Shown piece by piece: positions 8,653 to 16,767 of a stretch of 64,000 nt of DNA. The stretch comes from Enterobacteriaceae bacterium UBA5654 (GTDB taxonomy: Bacteria > Pseudomonadota > Gammaproteobacteria > Enterobacterales > Enterobacteriaceae): positions 1 through 64,000 of the forward strand of contig DIJC01000004.1 in the NCBI GenBank assembly GCA_002421005.1, in the 5' to 3' direction. A program made the translations under genes and the position numbers. The notes beneath the pieces were generated by a model. That model was not told the DNA's origin and ran no database searches. It saw nothing but the letters and a program-made list of their open reading frames with translations. Position 1 is the stretch's first letter; the number at the start of each line of letters is the position of its first letter.

Positions 8653-8750
8653 TTTTGCGGGTGGATGTCATGGAGATTTTGTTGTAACGGGAGGATGATT
8701 TCTGCGTAGACCCCGTTGACTTATTCTGTAAAAAGACTACTTTTCAGGAC

Positions 8751-9731
8751 ATGAAGAAGATACTGATTATTGTCCCCGATGGTGGAATGCTGTTTGAATC
8801 CGCCGGTATTGCCGACATTCTGATGCAGGCCAACCGCCTGCACCCGGAAAGTGCTACAACCCTCTGTTACCAGGTACATTTAGCGACAACCCAGCCGCAT
8901 CAGGTGATCCACGGCCAGTCCGGTTTAAATCTGCTGGCAGATTATCGTTTGCATGAGATAGATCCTCGCGAGCCTCTCGATACCATTATTATTACCGGCA
9001 GAGGCCAGAATCCGCAGGAAGGAATTGCGGTGGTAGACTGGCTGCGCCTTGCGGCTCCCCACGCCCGCCGTATTGCATCCATTTGCGGCGGCGCAATGCT
9101 GCTGGCGCAAACCGGACTGCTGGACGGGAGAAGAGCCACTACCCACTGGAAACTGCTGGAGACCATGCAGGCAGAATTTCCGCAGGTGCGTGTCGAAGGC
9201 GGACCGCTCTACATTCAGGACGAACATGTCTGGACTTCAGGTGGGGTCAGCTCCGGTTTTGACCTGACGCTGGCGCTGGTTGAAGAGGACTACGGCTTCA
9301 GTCTGGCGCGCGACATCGCCCAGGACCTCGTCATGTACCTGCACCGCCCCGGAGGCCAGTTGCAGTTTAGCCGCTACAACCTTCAGCAGACCAGCACCCT
9401 GGGCCCGATTAACGATCTGTTGGCCTGGCTGCTCAGTAATCTCACCGCCGACCTCTGTGTGGAGAAACTGGCGGAAAAAGTCGCCATGAGTCCGCGTAAT
9501 TTCACCCGCGTGTTTACCCGGGAAACCGGCGCTTCACCGGCGCGCTACGTCGCCGAAGCTCGTCTGGCCGCTGCCCGACAGCGCCTGGAGCAGACCAGCG
9601 AGACGCTGGATCGCATCGCCGAACAGACGGGATTTGGCAGCAGCATTAACCTGCGACGGCTGTTTGAAAAACAGCTCCACCTCACGCCTGGTGAATATCG
9701 CCAGCGCTTTCACTGTCGTAAAATGGCGTAA
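8751..9731 (+). CDS. GlxA-family transcriptional regulator (DJ-1/PfpI plus AraC HTH)
   Basis: A 326-residue regulator. The N-terminal half is a DJ-1/PfpI amidotransferase-like domain with the nucleophile-elbow sequence SICGGAMLLAQTGLLDGR (about residues 107-124), which in this family usually senses ligand rather than catalyses. The C-terminal 100 residues are an AraC-type double helix-turn-helix (MSPRNFTRVFTRETGASPA, then DRIAEQTGFGSSINLRRLF). It is divergent from the ParD-like/aminopeptidase pair and lies 78 bases upstream of a GAPDH gene on the same strand, its most likely target or operon partner. Confidence 0.88.
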   Translation: MKKILIIVPDGGMLFESAGIADILMQANRLHPESATTLCYQVHLATTQPHQVIHGQSGLNLLADYRLHEIDPREPLDTIIITGRGQNPQEGIAVVDWLRLAAPHARRIASICGGAMLLAQTGLLDGRRATTHWKLLETMQAEFPQVRVEGGPLYIQDEHVWTSGGVSSGFDLTLALVEEDYGFSLARDIAQDLVMYLHRPGGQLQFSRYNLQQTSTLGPINDLLAWLLSNLTADLCVEKLAEKVAMSPRNFTRVFTRETGASPARYVAEARLAAARQRLEQTSETLDRIAEQTGFGSSINLRRLFEKQLHLTPGEYRQRFHCRKMA

Positions 9732-9809
9732 AGTGATCCTTTTTTGTCATTTACGCCAATCCGTGACCGGCCTACAGTAGCTTCAGAGACAACAGATAAG
9801 GAGTTGATC

Positions 9810-10820
9810 ATGGTAAGGGTCGGTATTAACGGTTTTGGCCGTATCGGACGCAACGTACTGCGTGCAGCACTGGGTAACCCGGATATTCAGATTGTGGCAA
9901 TCAACGATCTGACGGACAGCAAAACGCTGGCGCATCTGCTGAAATACGACTCGCTGCTCGGCAAGCTCGACGCTGATGTCATCGCCAGTGAGGGGCAGCT
10001 TGTGGTTGACGGTAAACCCGTTACCGTCTTTAGCGAACGCGACCCGGCCAATATCCCGTGGCGTCAGGCTGAAGTCGATATCGTCATCGAAGCAACCGGC
10101 TTCTTCACTGACCGTGAGAAGGCGGCGGTGCATATCCACAGCGGTGGCGCAAAGCGGGTGATTATCTCCGCACCCGGTAAAAACGATGATTTAACCATCG
10201 TGATGGGCGTTAACGATGGCCTCTACTCGCCGGATAAACACTACGTGGTCAGCAATGGTAGCTGCACCACCAACGGTCTGGCACCTGCCGCGCAGGTTTT
10301 GCACCAGCATTTCGGTATTAAGCATGGCCTGATGAACACCACCCATGCCTACACCAACAGTCAGGCGCTGCACGACCAGCCGGAAAAAGACCTGCGCGGT
10401 GCCCGCGCCGCCGCACTGTCGATTGTGCCTTACTCCAGCGGTGCTGCGAAGGCGCTTGGCAAAGTCATCCCTGAGCTGGATGGCCGCTTAACCGGTTACT
10501 CGCTGCGCGTGCCGGTTCCTGTGGTGTCCATTGTCGACCTGACCGTGACGCTTGAGCGGGATGTGACGGCAGAAGAGGTTAATAACGCGTTTCGTGAAGC
10601 CGCCGCGACGGGGCCGCTGAAAGGCATCCTCGGCTATAGCGATGAACCGCTGGTTTCAAGCGACTATCAGGGTGACCCGCGTTCTTCCATTATAGATGGT
10701 CTGTCAACGCTGGTGATTGGCGGTAATATGGTCAAAATCCTGGCGTGGTACGACAACGAATGGGGATTCTCAAATCGCCTCGTTGATCTCGCGCTGTTAA
10801 TGGCAAGGCATGAACGCTAA
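9810..10820 (+). CDS. Type I glyceraldehyde-3-phosphate dehydrogenase, second-copy type
   Basis: A 336-residue NAD(P)-dependent phosphorylating GAPDH. I chose ATG 9810 because it has AAGGAG seven bases upstream and starts the canonical VRVGINGFGRIGRNV; the open frame extends 22 codons further without a ribosome site. The NAD-specifying aspartate of AINDLTD is present. The active site reads SNGSCTTNGLAP, so the catalytic cysteine is kept but the second cysteine of the usual SCTTNC is glycine. The LTDSKTLAHLLKYDS segment looks more like Gram-positive GAPDHs than E. coli GapA. It follows the GlxA-type regulator and ends at a terminator. Confidence 0.9.
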   Translation: MVRVGINGFGRIGRNVLRAALGNPDIQIVAINDLTDSKTLAHLLKYDSLLGKLDADVIASEGQLVVDGKPVTVFSERDPANIPWRQAEVDIVIEATGFFTDREKAAVHIHSGGAKRVIISAPGKNDDLTIVMGVNDGLYSPDKHYVVSNGSCTTNGLAPAAQVLHQHFGIKHGLMNTTHAYTNSQALHDQPEKDLRGARAAALSIVPYSSGAAKALGKVIPELDGRLTGYSLRVPVPVVSIVDLTVTLERDVTAEEVNNAFREAAATGPLKGILGYSDEPLVSSDYQGDPRSSIIDGLSTLVIGGNMVKILAWYDNEWGFSNRLVDLALLMARHER

Positions 10821-10844
10821 TCTTCTATTCTGACACTGCTTCTA

Positions 10845-10870
10845 AAATCCACGCCTGGCGTGGATTTTTT
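10845..10870 (+). terminator. Intrinsic terminator after the GAPDH gene
   Basis: AAATCCACG pairs with CGTGGATTT around a CCTGG loop, followed by T residues, 25 bases after the stop codon. Confidence 0.85.
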
Positions 10871-11224
10871 ATATCTGTCGCCTGCAAGTCGTCGCATAGT
10901 CGCGCGGTAAAAGAGAGTGCAATGGCGGGGTTATCCATTCTATCTTAATGTCTCTCTTGTCCAGAATCCGATCTCGCCTGTGGCCTGCATAATGTCAAAT
11001 CCAACATTGTCGATAACTATTGAGTTAATACTGGATCGAAGTATTTAAAATAGATCATCCATAATATTAACGCTTGATAGAATTAAAATAACATCCTGTG
11101 AAATTGAGATATTTTTATTTCTCATAGACGAATATTTACATATTGTGATATAATTCGGCGGAGATAAATACAGGTTATTAACCTGCCGGTAATGTAAATA
11201 AATTTTTTTGAGGAGACTATTCCA
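10871..11224. other. AT-rich intergenic region ahead of yeeN
   Basis: No gene is supportable here. Base composition shifts from the G+C-rich left flank to strongly A+T-rich by about 11000, and this continues into yeeN. The end holds the yeeN ribosome site (GAGGAG at about 11210). The composition change looks like the boundary of transferred DNA. Confidence 0.6.
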
Positions 11225-11941
11225 GTGGGACGTAAATGGGCCAATATCGTTGCTAAAAAAACGGCTAAAGACGGTGCAACGTCTAACGTATATGCAAAAT
11301 TCGGTGTAGAAATCTACGCAGCGGCTAAACAAGGTGAACCAGATCCAGAATCAAACTCAGCTTTAAAATTCGTTATCGAACGTGCGAAACAAGCACAAGT
11401 TCCAAAACACGTTATTGATAAAGCAATTGATAAAGCCAAGGGTGGCGGAGATGAAACGTTCGTGCAAGGGCGTTATGAAGGCTTCGGACCTAATGGTTCA
11501 ATGGTTATCGCTGAAACATTGACTTCAAATGTTAACCGCACGATTGCGAATGTCCGCACAATTTTCAATAAAAAAGGCGGGAATATCGGAGCGGCAGGGG
11601 CTGTCAGCTATATGTTTGACAATACCGGAGTGATTGTATTTAAGGGATCAGACCCTGACCATATTTTTGAAATTTTGCTCGATGCTGAAGTCGATGTTCG
11701 TGATGTATCAGAAGAAGAAGGGAACATCGTTGTTTATACGGAATCTACAGACCTTCACAAAGGAATTGCAGCGCTAAAAGCGGCTGGAATTACTGAGTTC
11801 TCAACAACAGAATTAGAAATGATTGCTCAGGCAGAAATTGAGCTTTCACCAGAAGATTTAGAAATCTTTGAAGGACTCGTGGATGCCCTTGAAGATGACG
11901 ATGATGTGCAAAAAGTATATCATAACGTTGCAAATCTCTAA
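11225..11941 (+). CDS. yeeN: YebC/PmpR family protein YeeN
   Basis: A 238-residue member of the DUF28/YebC family. The opening MGRKWANIVAKKTAKDG and the ending DDDVQKVYHNVANL match E. coli YeeN as I know it. YebC-type proteins have been linked to transcription control and to translation of proline-rich stretches. The start is GTG 11225 after a GAGGAG ribosome site. The gene is A+T-rich with codon choice unlike its neighbours (many GAA, AAA, TTA), and the sequence resembles Firmicutes YebC proteins, so I infer horizontal origin. It is a single-gene unit with its own terminator. Confidence 0.93.
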   Translation: MGRKWANIVAKKTAKDGATSNVYAKFGVEIYAAAKQGEPDPESNSALKFVIERAKQAQVPKHVIDKAIDKAKGGGDETFVQGRYEGFGPNGSMVIAETLTSNVNRTIANVRTIFNKKGGNIGAAGAVSYMFDNTGVIVFKGSDPDHIFEILLDAEVDVRDVSEEEGNIVVYTESTDLHKGIAALKAAGITEFSTTELEMIAQAEIELSPEDLEIFEGLVDALEDDDDVQKVYHNVANL

Positions 11942-11954
11942 TTATAAATTAAAG

Positions 11955-11979
11955 AAATCTGCCATTATGGCAGATTTTT
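11955..11979 (+). terminator. Intrinsic terminator after yeeN
   Basis: AAATCTGCC and GGCAGATTT form a nine-base stem around ATTAT, followed by T residues, 14 bases after the yeeN stop. Confidence 0.88.
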
Positions 11980-12257
11980 AATTTATAAAGCTGTGATAAA
12001 AAAAGCACGTCTGGCCAGATAAATTGATTATAAAAAAATAGATAAATTTTACGGTAGAAAATCAAAAGCGGCTGTCCGCTCCACATTCAGAGCGGACCTG
12101 CCGCTCTCACCGTTTCATGCAAAATATAGCGATTAACTAGTGACCTACAATGACTATCAGGAAGCTGGTTATTGCGATGAAAAAATAAATCAGCTAACTT
12201 CTAATAACTACGTATTTTGCTTCACGATCTTTTAGATATCTTAAGATAACAAGTAAA
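11980..12257. other. AT-rich intergenic stretch after yeeN
   Basis: A further 278 bases of A+T-rich DNA between the yeeN terminator and the end of the convergent NTF2-like gene. I see no supportable coding or RNA gene in it. Confidence 0.5.
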
Positions 12258-12662
12258 TCACTCGCATGCTTTGGAAACGGCGTAGCTGTCTTCAAACATA
12301 CGAAAACGGGTAATCAATCCCTCTTCAATGCACATATCCAGCACGAATTCGGTTTCAATCAACTTGCCTGTTTTTTTTACTCGTGATGCAAGTTCACCGA
12401 TAGCAACCACACGCTTATCTTTGATTAGTAAGTCTTTGATTTCGAAATGCTCGGATGATATCTGTGATCGGATCTGCGCATAGAACTCTGCTACACCTTT
12501 CTTCCCATATTTACGACCAATCCAGGGAACAACCTTAGTATTTCCCGCTACCAGCCAGTCTATGTTTTCACTAACCAGTTCAGCGATTTCATGAACATCT
12601 TCTGCTGTGGCGATACGATGAAAGAAGGCTTCTGTTACTGCCTGCGGAGTTGGAGTCGTCAT
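12258..12662 (-). CDS. SnoaL/NTF2-like fold protein
   Basis: A 134-residue protein of the SnoaL-like/NTF2 superfamily, a cone-shaped alpha+beta fold used by many small isomerases, hydrolases and binding proteins. Supporting segments are AVTEAFFHRIATAEDVHEIAE at the N-terminus, VPWIGRKYGKKGVAEFYAQI in the middle and a C-terminal FVLDMCIEEGLITRFRMFED strand pair. The substrate is unknown. It precedes, on the same strand, the 3' end region of a LysR gene and may share that gene's regulation. Confidence 0.7.
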   Translation of the reverse strand: MTTPTPQAVTEAFFHRIATAEDVHEIAELVSENIDWLVAGNTKVVPWIGRKYGKKGVAEFYAQIRSQISSEHFEIKDLLIKDKRVVAIGELASRVKKTGKLIETEFVLDMCIEEGLITRFRMFEDSYAVSKACE

Positions 12663-12853
12663 AATTTACTCATCCCAGTAGTGGCATTTAAGGATCTTCA
12701 GATTAATTGATTATCACAGAAATCAATTTGACATGATGTGCTCTTTAATCATGCTATTAATTACAAATTTGATGTAGCATTGTCTACTCTTCTCGCAGAG
12801 CGGACGTTGCGAATATCCGGTAACGGCAGACCCGGCAGTAAACTTCAACATTA

Positions 12854-13768
12854 CTACAAGCCAGGATCGGTGGTGGCTACAAACGATTTGATCAAGTCAA
12901 TAAATGCTCTTAGCGAAGCAGACATATGAGGGTTATTGACATAGTACAGATGAAATCCTGAAAAAACCGCAGACCATTCACTTAGCACCTGAATGAGTTC
13001 GCCCTTTTCAATATAGTGTTTGGCAAGCTGCTCACTGATATAAGCCAGTCCTGTGCCCTTTAGCGCTGCATCAAGCACAAAATCAGTTTCATTCGCGGTA
13101 ATAACGCTTTCGACGTTGACGAAGATTGCTCCTTCCGGCCCCCGGAATTCCCATCGTTGCAGCACTCCTGTAGGGTCCCAGCGATATGTCAGGCATTGAT
13201 GCAGCCGTAAATCCTGCGGGTGCTGAGGCTCAGGAAAGCGCGAAAAATAGTCTGGCGAACCCACAACAGCCATCCGCAGGTCTGAAGTCAGTCGCACGGC
13301 GATCATATCCTGCTGAACGAGCTCTCCCGATCTGATCCCGACGTCGAATCCCTTTCCAACGATGTCGGTGATGGTGTCATCAATGACCACATCAAGCGAC
13401 AACCGGGGATATTTCTCCCTTAATACAGGAAGCATGGGTGTAATCAGGAGACGGGCGGCAATACGGGGAAGATTGATCCGAATCCGCCCCTGCGGCTCTG
13501 CCTGGGAAGCGCCAGCGTCCCTGACGGCCGAATAAATCTCTGCGACCGCAGGCATGAGGCGTTCCAGCAGAGTTTGTCCCGCTTCTGTCGTTGCCACACT
13601 TCGGGTTGTCCTGTTAAGCAGCCTGACACCCAAGCGTTCTTCCAGAGCGCGAATCGTATGGCTCAGAGCAGAAGGTGACATTCCGAGAAGCTCCGCTGCA
13701 CGCCTGAAGCTGTGTTCCTGCGCAACACACATAAACGCTTTTAGTTCGCTGAACTCACTGCCTTTCAT
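12854..13768 (-). CDS. LysR-family transcriptional regulator
   Basis: A 304-residue LysR regulator with an N-terminal winged helix-turn-helix (FRRAAELLGMSPSALSHTIR, about residues 20-39) and a periplasmic-binding-like effector domain. I placed the start at ATG 13768, beginning MKGSEFSELKAFM, with GGGAG upstream; the frame is open seven codons further. It is divergent from an oxidoreductase gene 107 bases away, the typical LysR target arrangement, so I infer that it controls that gene. Confidence 0.88.
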   Translation of the reverse strand: MKGSEFSELKAFMCVAQEHSFRRAAELLGMSPSALSHTIRALEERLGVRLLNRTTRSVATTEAGQTLLERLMPAVAEIYSAVRDAGASQAEPQGRIRINLPRIAARLLITPMLPVLREKYPRLSLDVVIDDTITDIVGKGFDVGIRSGELVQQDMIAVRLTSDLRMAVVGSPDYFSRFPEPQHPQDLRLHQCLTYRWDPTGVLQRWEFRGPEGAIFVNVESVITANETDFVLDAALKGTGLAYISEQLAKHYIEKGELIQVLSEWSAVFSGFHLYYVNNPHMSASLRAFIDLIKSFVATTDPGL

Positions 13769-13875
13769 TATTGCTCCCGGACACAACAACCTGTGCTGAT
13801 TATAGCGTATTGTTAATCACAATCAGAAGCCGGAGACTTTCACGGTAAAATCATAACTACCGGAAGGGCTTTATT

Positions 13876-14913
13876 ATGAGAAAACAAATGCGTCGCTGGG
13901 AATTAAATGCCATTGGACGAGAAAATCTCGAACTGAAATACGTTGATATTCCGGTTCCCGATCCACGGCAGGTACTGGTGCAGGTGGAAGCTGTCGCCCT
14001 GAATTATCGGGACAAGATGGTCATTGAGAGTGGACGAGGCCTGCCACTAAAGTTCCCCTTTACGCCCGGTTCCGACCTGGCCGGTAAAGTCGTCGGTCAT
14101 GGCGATGCTGTGACACTATTCAGCAACGGTGACCGGGTTATTTCAACCTTTACGCCTGACTGGAAAGACGGACTGCGTCCCGGTGATGCGCGAACTCCAG
14201 CCTACAGGACCCTGGGTGGCTATTATCCTGGCGTCCTTGCAGAATATGTCGTTATGCCTGAAGACTGGCTTGTAAAAGCGCCAACCACGCTGGAACCCAC
14301 GCAGGCTGCAACCTTATCCTGCGCTGGTTTAACTGCATGGTTCGCACTGGTCGAGCGCGCCGGTGTTAAAGCTGGCGATACCGTACTTATTCCCAGTACC
14401 GGAGGAGTGGCGCTGTTTGGCCTGCAGATCGCAAAAGCGCATGGTGCCCGGGTGATCGTATCAGGAAGAGCCAGTAATGCCACGCGGGCGAAAGCACTGG
14501 GAGCCGACTATTACGTGGATCGGAACCGCGAAGACTGGATGGACGTGATTTATCAGATCACAGGTAACCGTGGTGCCGATCATATTCTCGAGGTGATCGG
14601 TGGCGAACATCTCGCTAAATCAGTCCAGCTCGCGGCGGTCGGAGGGCATATTTGCCAGATAGGTGCGCTCGATGGCTTTGATATCACCGCACCGGCAATG
14701 CCCCTTATGTTGAAAGACGTAACGATTCATGGCATCGGTACCGGCAGTCGTCAGGCGCTGTTAAATCTGGTTCGCGCTGTTGAACAAACCGGAATAAAAC
14801 CCGTGATCGATTCTGTTTACGCTTTCTCCGACCTGGAAAACGCTTTAGATCATTTGGAAAGAGGGCCTTTCGGTAAGTTGGTAATCGAAATCAATAATAA
14901 TGGCAGGGCATAA
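13876..14913 (+). CDS. Zinc-independent MDR-family alcohol dehydrogenase / quinone-oxidoreductase-like protein
   Basis: A 345-residue medium-chain dehydrogenase/reductase. It has the GroES-like N-terminal domain (ALNYRDKMVIESGRG, FTPGSDLAGKV) and a Rossmann domain with IPSTGGVALFGLQIAKAHGA (about 173-192), then ALGADYYVDR. The cysteine-histidine zinc ligands of classical alcohol dehydrogenases are absent, so it is probably an NADPH-dependent reductase of enones or quinones. The ATG at 13876 has GAAGG upstream; an in-frame ATG at 13888 is possible. It is divergent from the LysR gene. Confidence 0.85.
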   Translation: MRKQMRRWELNAIGRENLELKYVDIPVPDPRQVLVQVEAVALNYRDKMVIESGRGLPLKFPFTPGSDLAGKVVGHGDAVTLFSNGDRVISTFTPDWKDGLRPGDARTPAYRTLGGYYPGVLAEYVVMPEDWLVKAPTTLEPTQAATLSCAGLTAWFALVERAGVKAGDTVLIPSTGGVALFGLQIAKAHGARVIVSGRASNATRAKALGADYYVDRNREDWMDVIYQITGNRGADHILEVIGGEHLAKSVQLAAVGGHICQIGALDGFDITAPAMPLMLKDVTIHGIGTGSRQALLNLVRAVEQTGIKPVIDSVYAFSDLENALDHLERGPFGKLVIEINNNGRA

Positions 14914-14988
14914 ACGCTAACATTACAGAGCCAATTAACCTGGAGATCGACAGAGCCTGCGGCGCGGCAGGACTTAACCGCTCTGATA

Positions 14989-15870
14989 TCAATCCCCATT
15001 CAACATAGCCAAAAACAGTTTCACCGTCTTCGAACGTTCAAAACGCCGCCAACAGAGCGCGATCTCAGTATAAAGCTCCGGCGAGGTCAACAAATGATAG
15101 GTGACATTTGGCGGTGAAATGGCCGCCATCGACTCCGGCACCAGGGCGAAACCGCCGCCTGCGGATACCATACTCAGGGATGAGGAAAGCTGCGACGACT
15201 GCAGCGTGTGCTGCATATCAATTCCGGCCCTCTCGCAGCAGCCGTAAACGCGATCGTACAGCCCCGGCGCGACCTCTTGTGGGAACAGAATCATCGGCGT
15301 ATCCCGAAGCTGCTCTAACCTGAGAGCACCACTTTTCGCCTCAGGATGGTCGCGATGCAGCGCCACCACCATCGGCTCCCGACCCAGGATTTTCTGGTTA
15401 AAAGCCTTACTGCTCTCGCAGGGGAGGCGCACGAAGGCGATATCCAGTTCACCCTCAGCCAGCATCGTCATCAGACACGACATATTGGCTTCCACCTGAT
15501 GTACCGTCACCGCCCTGTTATGCACCTGATACTGGCGGATCAGCGCGAAGATTTTAGGATGAAAAGCGTCTGAACTGGTGATCCCTATCGACAGGGTTCC
15601 GTTCAAGCCACGCGCAATGCCACGGGCTTTTTCTAGCGCGGCGTCGCTCATCTTCAGAATTTTACAGGCATCTTCATAGAAGGCTTCTCCGGCTTCAGTT
15701 AATTCAACGCCCCGGGTCAGGCGTCTGAACAGCGGCGTGCCAACCTCTTCCTCAAGCCGTTTAATCTGCTGACTCAGGGGAGGCTGTGAAATACCCAGTA
15801 CTTTGGCCGCCTTAGTGAAGTGTCGCTTGCGTGCAACCGCGACAAAATAGCGCAGATAACGAAATTCCAT
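14989..15870 (-). CDS. budR: LysR-type activator of the butanediol operon
   Basis: A 293-residue LysR regulator with the HTH FTKAAKVLGISQPPLSQQIK (about 18-37). It is divergent from budABC with about 100 bases between the starts. In Klebsiella and Enterobacter relatives this activator (BudR, also AlsR) senses acetate and low pH and turns on acetoin/butanediol production. The C-terminal domain has the ILFPQEVAPGLYDRVYG segment typical of this subgroup. The name rests on position plus sequence resemblance. Confidence 0.9.
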   Translation of the reverse strand: MEFRYLRYFVAVARKRHFTKAAKVLGISQPPLSQQIKRLEEEVGTPLFRRLTRGVELTEAGEAFYEDACKILKMSDAALEKARGIARGLNGTLSIGITSSDAFHPKIFALIRQYQVHNRAVTVHQVEANMSCLMTMLAEGELDIAFVRLPCESSKAFNQKILGREPMVVALHRDHPEAKSGALRLEQLRDTPMILFPQEVAPGLYDRVYGCCERAGIDMQHTLQSSQLSSSLSMVSAGGGFALVPESMAAISPPNVTYHLLTSPELYTEIALCWRRFERSKTVKLFLAMLNGD

Positions 15871-15972
15871 ATCAAAAACGTCTCAAACCAGCATGCGTTT
15901 TATATTGGAACTTTCCGCTGAATCGAGTCAACATTTATTTAACCTTTCTAAATAAAGTTGAAGAGGACGAGC

Positions 15973-16755
15973 ATGATGGTGCATTCATCTGCATGCGACT
16001 GTGAGGCAAGTCTGTGCGAAACCCTGCGCGGGTTTTCCGCCGAGCATCCTGACAGAGTGATCTATCAGACATCGCTAATGAGCGCCCTGCTCAGCGGTGT
16101 GTACGAAGGAGAGACTACGATTGCCGATCTGCTGGCGCACGGTGATTTTGGTCTTGGGACCTTTAACGAGCTGGACGGCGAAATGATTGCCTTCAGCAGC
16201 CAGGTCTATCAGCTGCGCGCCGACGGCAGCGCACGGGCCGCGAAGCCAGATCAAAAAACGCCGTTTGCGGTGATGACCTGGTTCCAGCCGCAGTACCGCA
16301 AAACCTTCGACGGGCCGGTCAGTCGTCAGCAGATCCATGACGTCATCGACCAACAGATCCCCTCCGATAACCTGTTCTGTGCGTTGCGTATCGACGGGCA
16401 TTTCCGCCACGCCCACACCCGGACCGTGCCGCGCCAGACGCCGCCGTACCGGGCGATGACCGACGTGCTGGACGACCAGCCGGTATTCCGCTTTAACCAA
16501 CGCGAGGGCGTGCTGGTCGGGTTTCGCACCCCACAGCATATGCAGGGCATTAACGTGGCGGGCTATCACGAACATTTCATCACCGACGACCGTCAGGGCG
16601 GCGGCCATCTGCTTGACTACCAGCTTGAAAGCGGCGTGCTCACCTTCGGTGAAATCCACAAGCTGATGATTGACCTGCCTGCCGACAGCGCGTTTTTACA
16701 GGCCGACCTTCACCCCAGCAACCTTGATGCGGCAATCCGTTCCGTTGAAAACTAA
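15973..16755 (+). CDS. budA: Alpha-acetolactate decarboxylase
   Basis: BudA converts (S)-2-acetolactate to acetoin in the butanediol route. The 260 residues contain CDCEASLCETLRGFSAEHPD, HGDFGLGTFNELDGEMIAF and the metal-binding histidines of RIDGHFRHAHTRTVPRQ and GGGHLLDY. I chose ATG 15973 (an ATG three bases later is equally possible), with GAGGA five bases upstream. An upstream TTG at 15958 is in frame but lacks a ribosome site. It is the first gene of budABC. Confidence 0.97.
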   Translation: MMVHSSACDCEASLCETLRGFSAEHPDRVIYQTSLMSALLSGVYEGETTIADLLAHGDFGLGTFNELDGEMIAFSSQVYQLRADGSARAAKPDQKTPFAVMTWFQPQYRKTFDGPVSRQQIHDVIDQQIPSDNLFCALRIDGHFRHAHTRTVPRQTPPYRAMTDVLDDQPVFRFNQREGVLVGFRTPQHMQGINVAGYHEHFITDDRQGGGHLLDYQLESGVLTFGEIHKLMIDLPADSAFLQADLHPSNLDAAIRSVEN

Positions 16756-16767
16756 CAGGAGTACACC

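Noticed and set aside
12738..12929. Forward open frame of 63 codons
   Set aside because: It runs antisense into the 3' end of a LysR gene and lacks a ribosome site.
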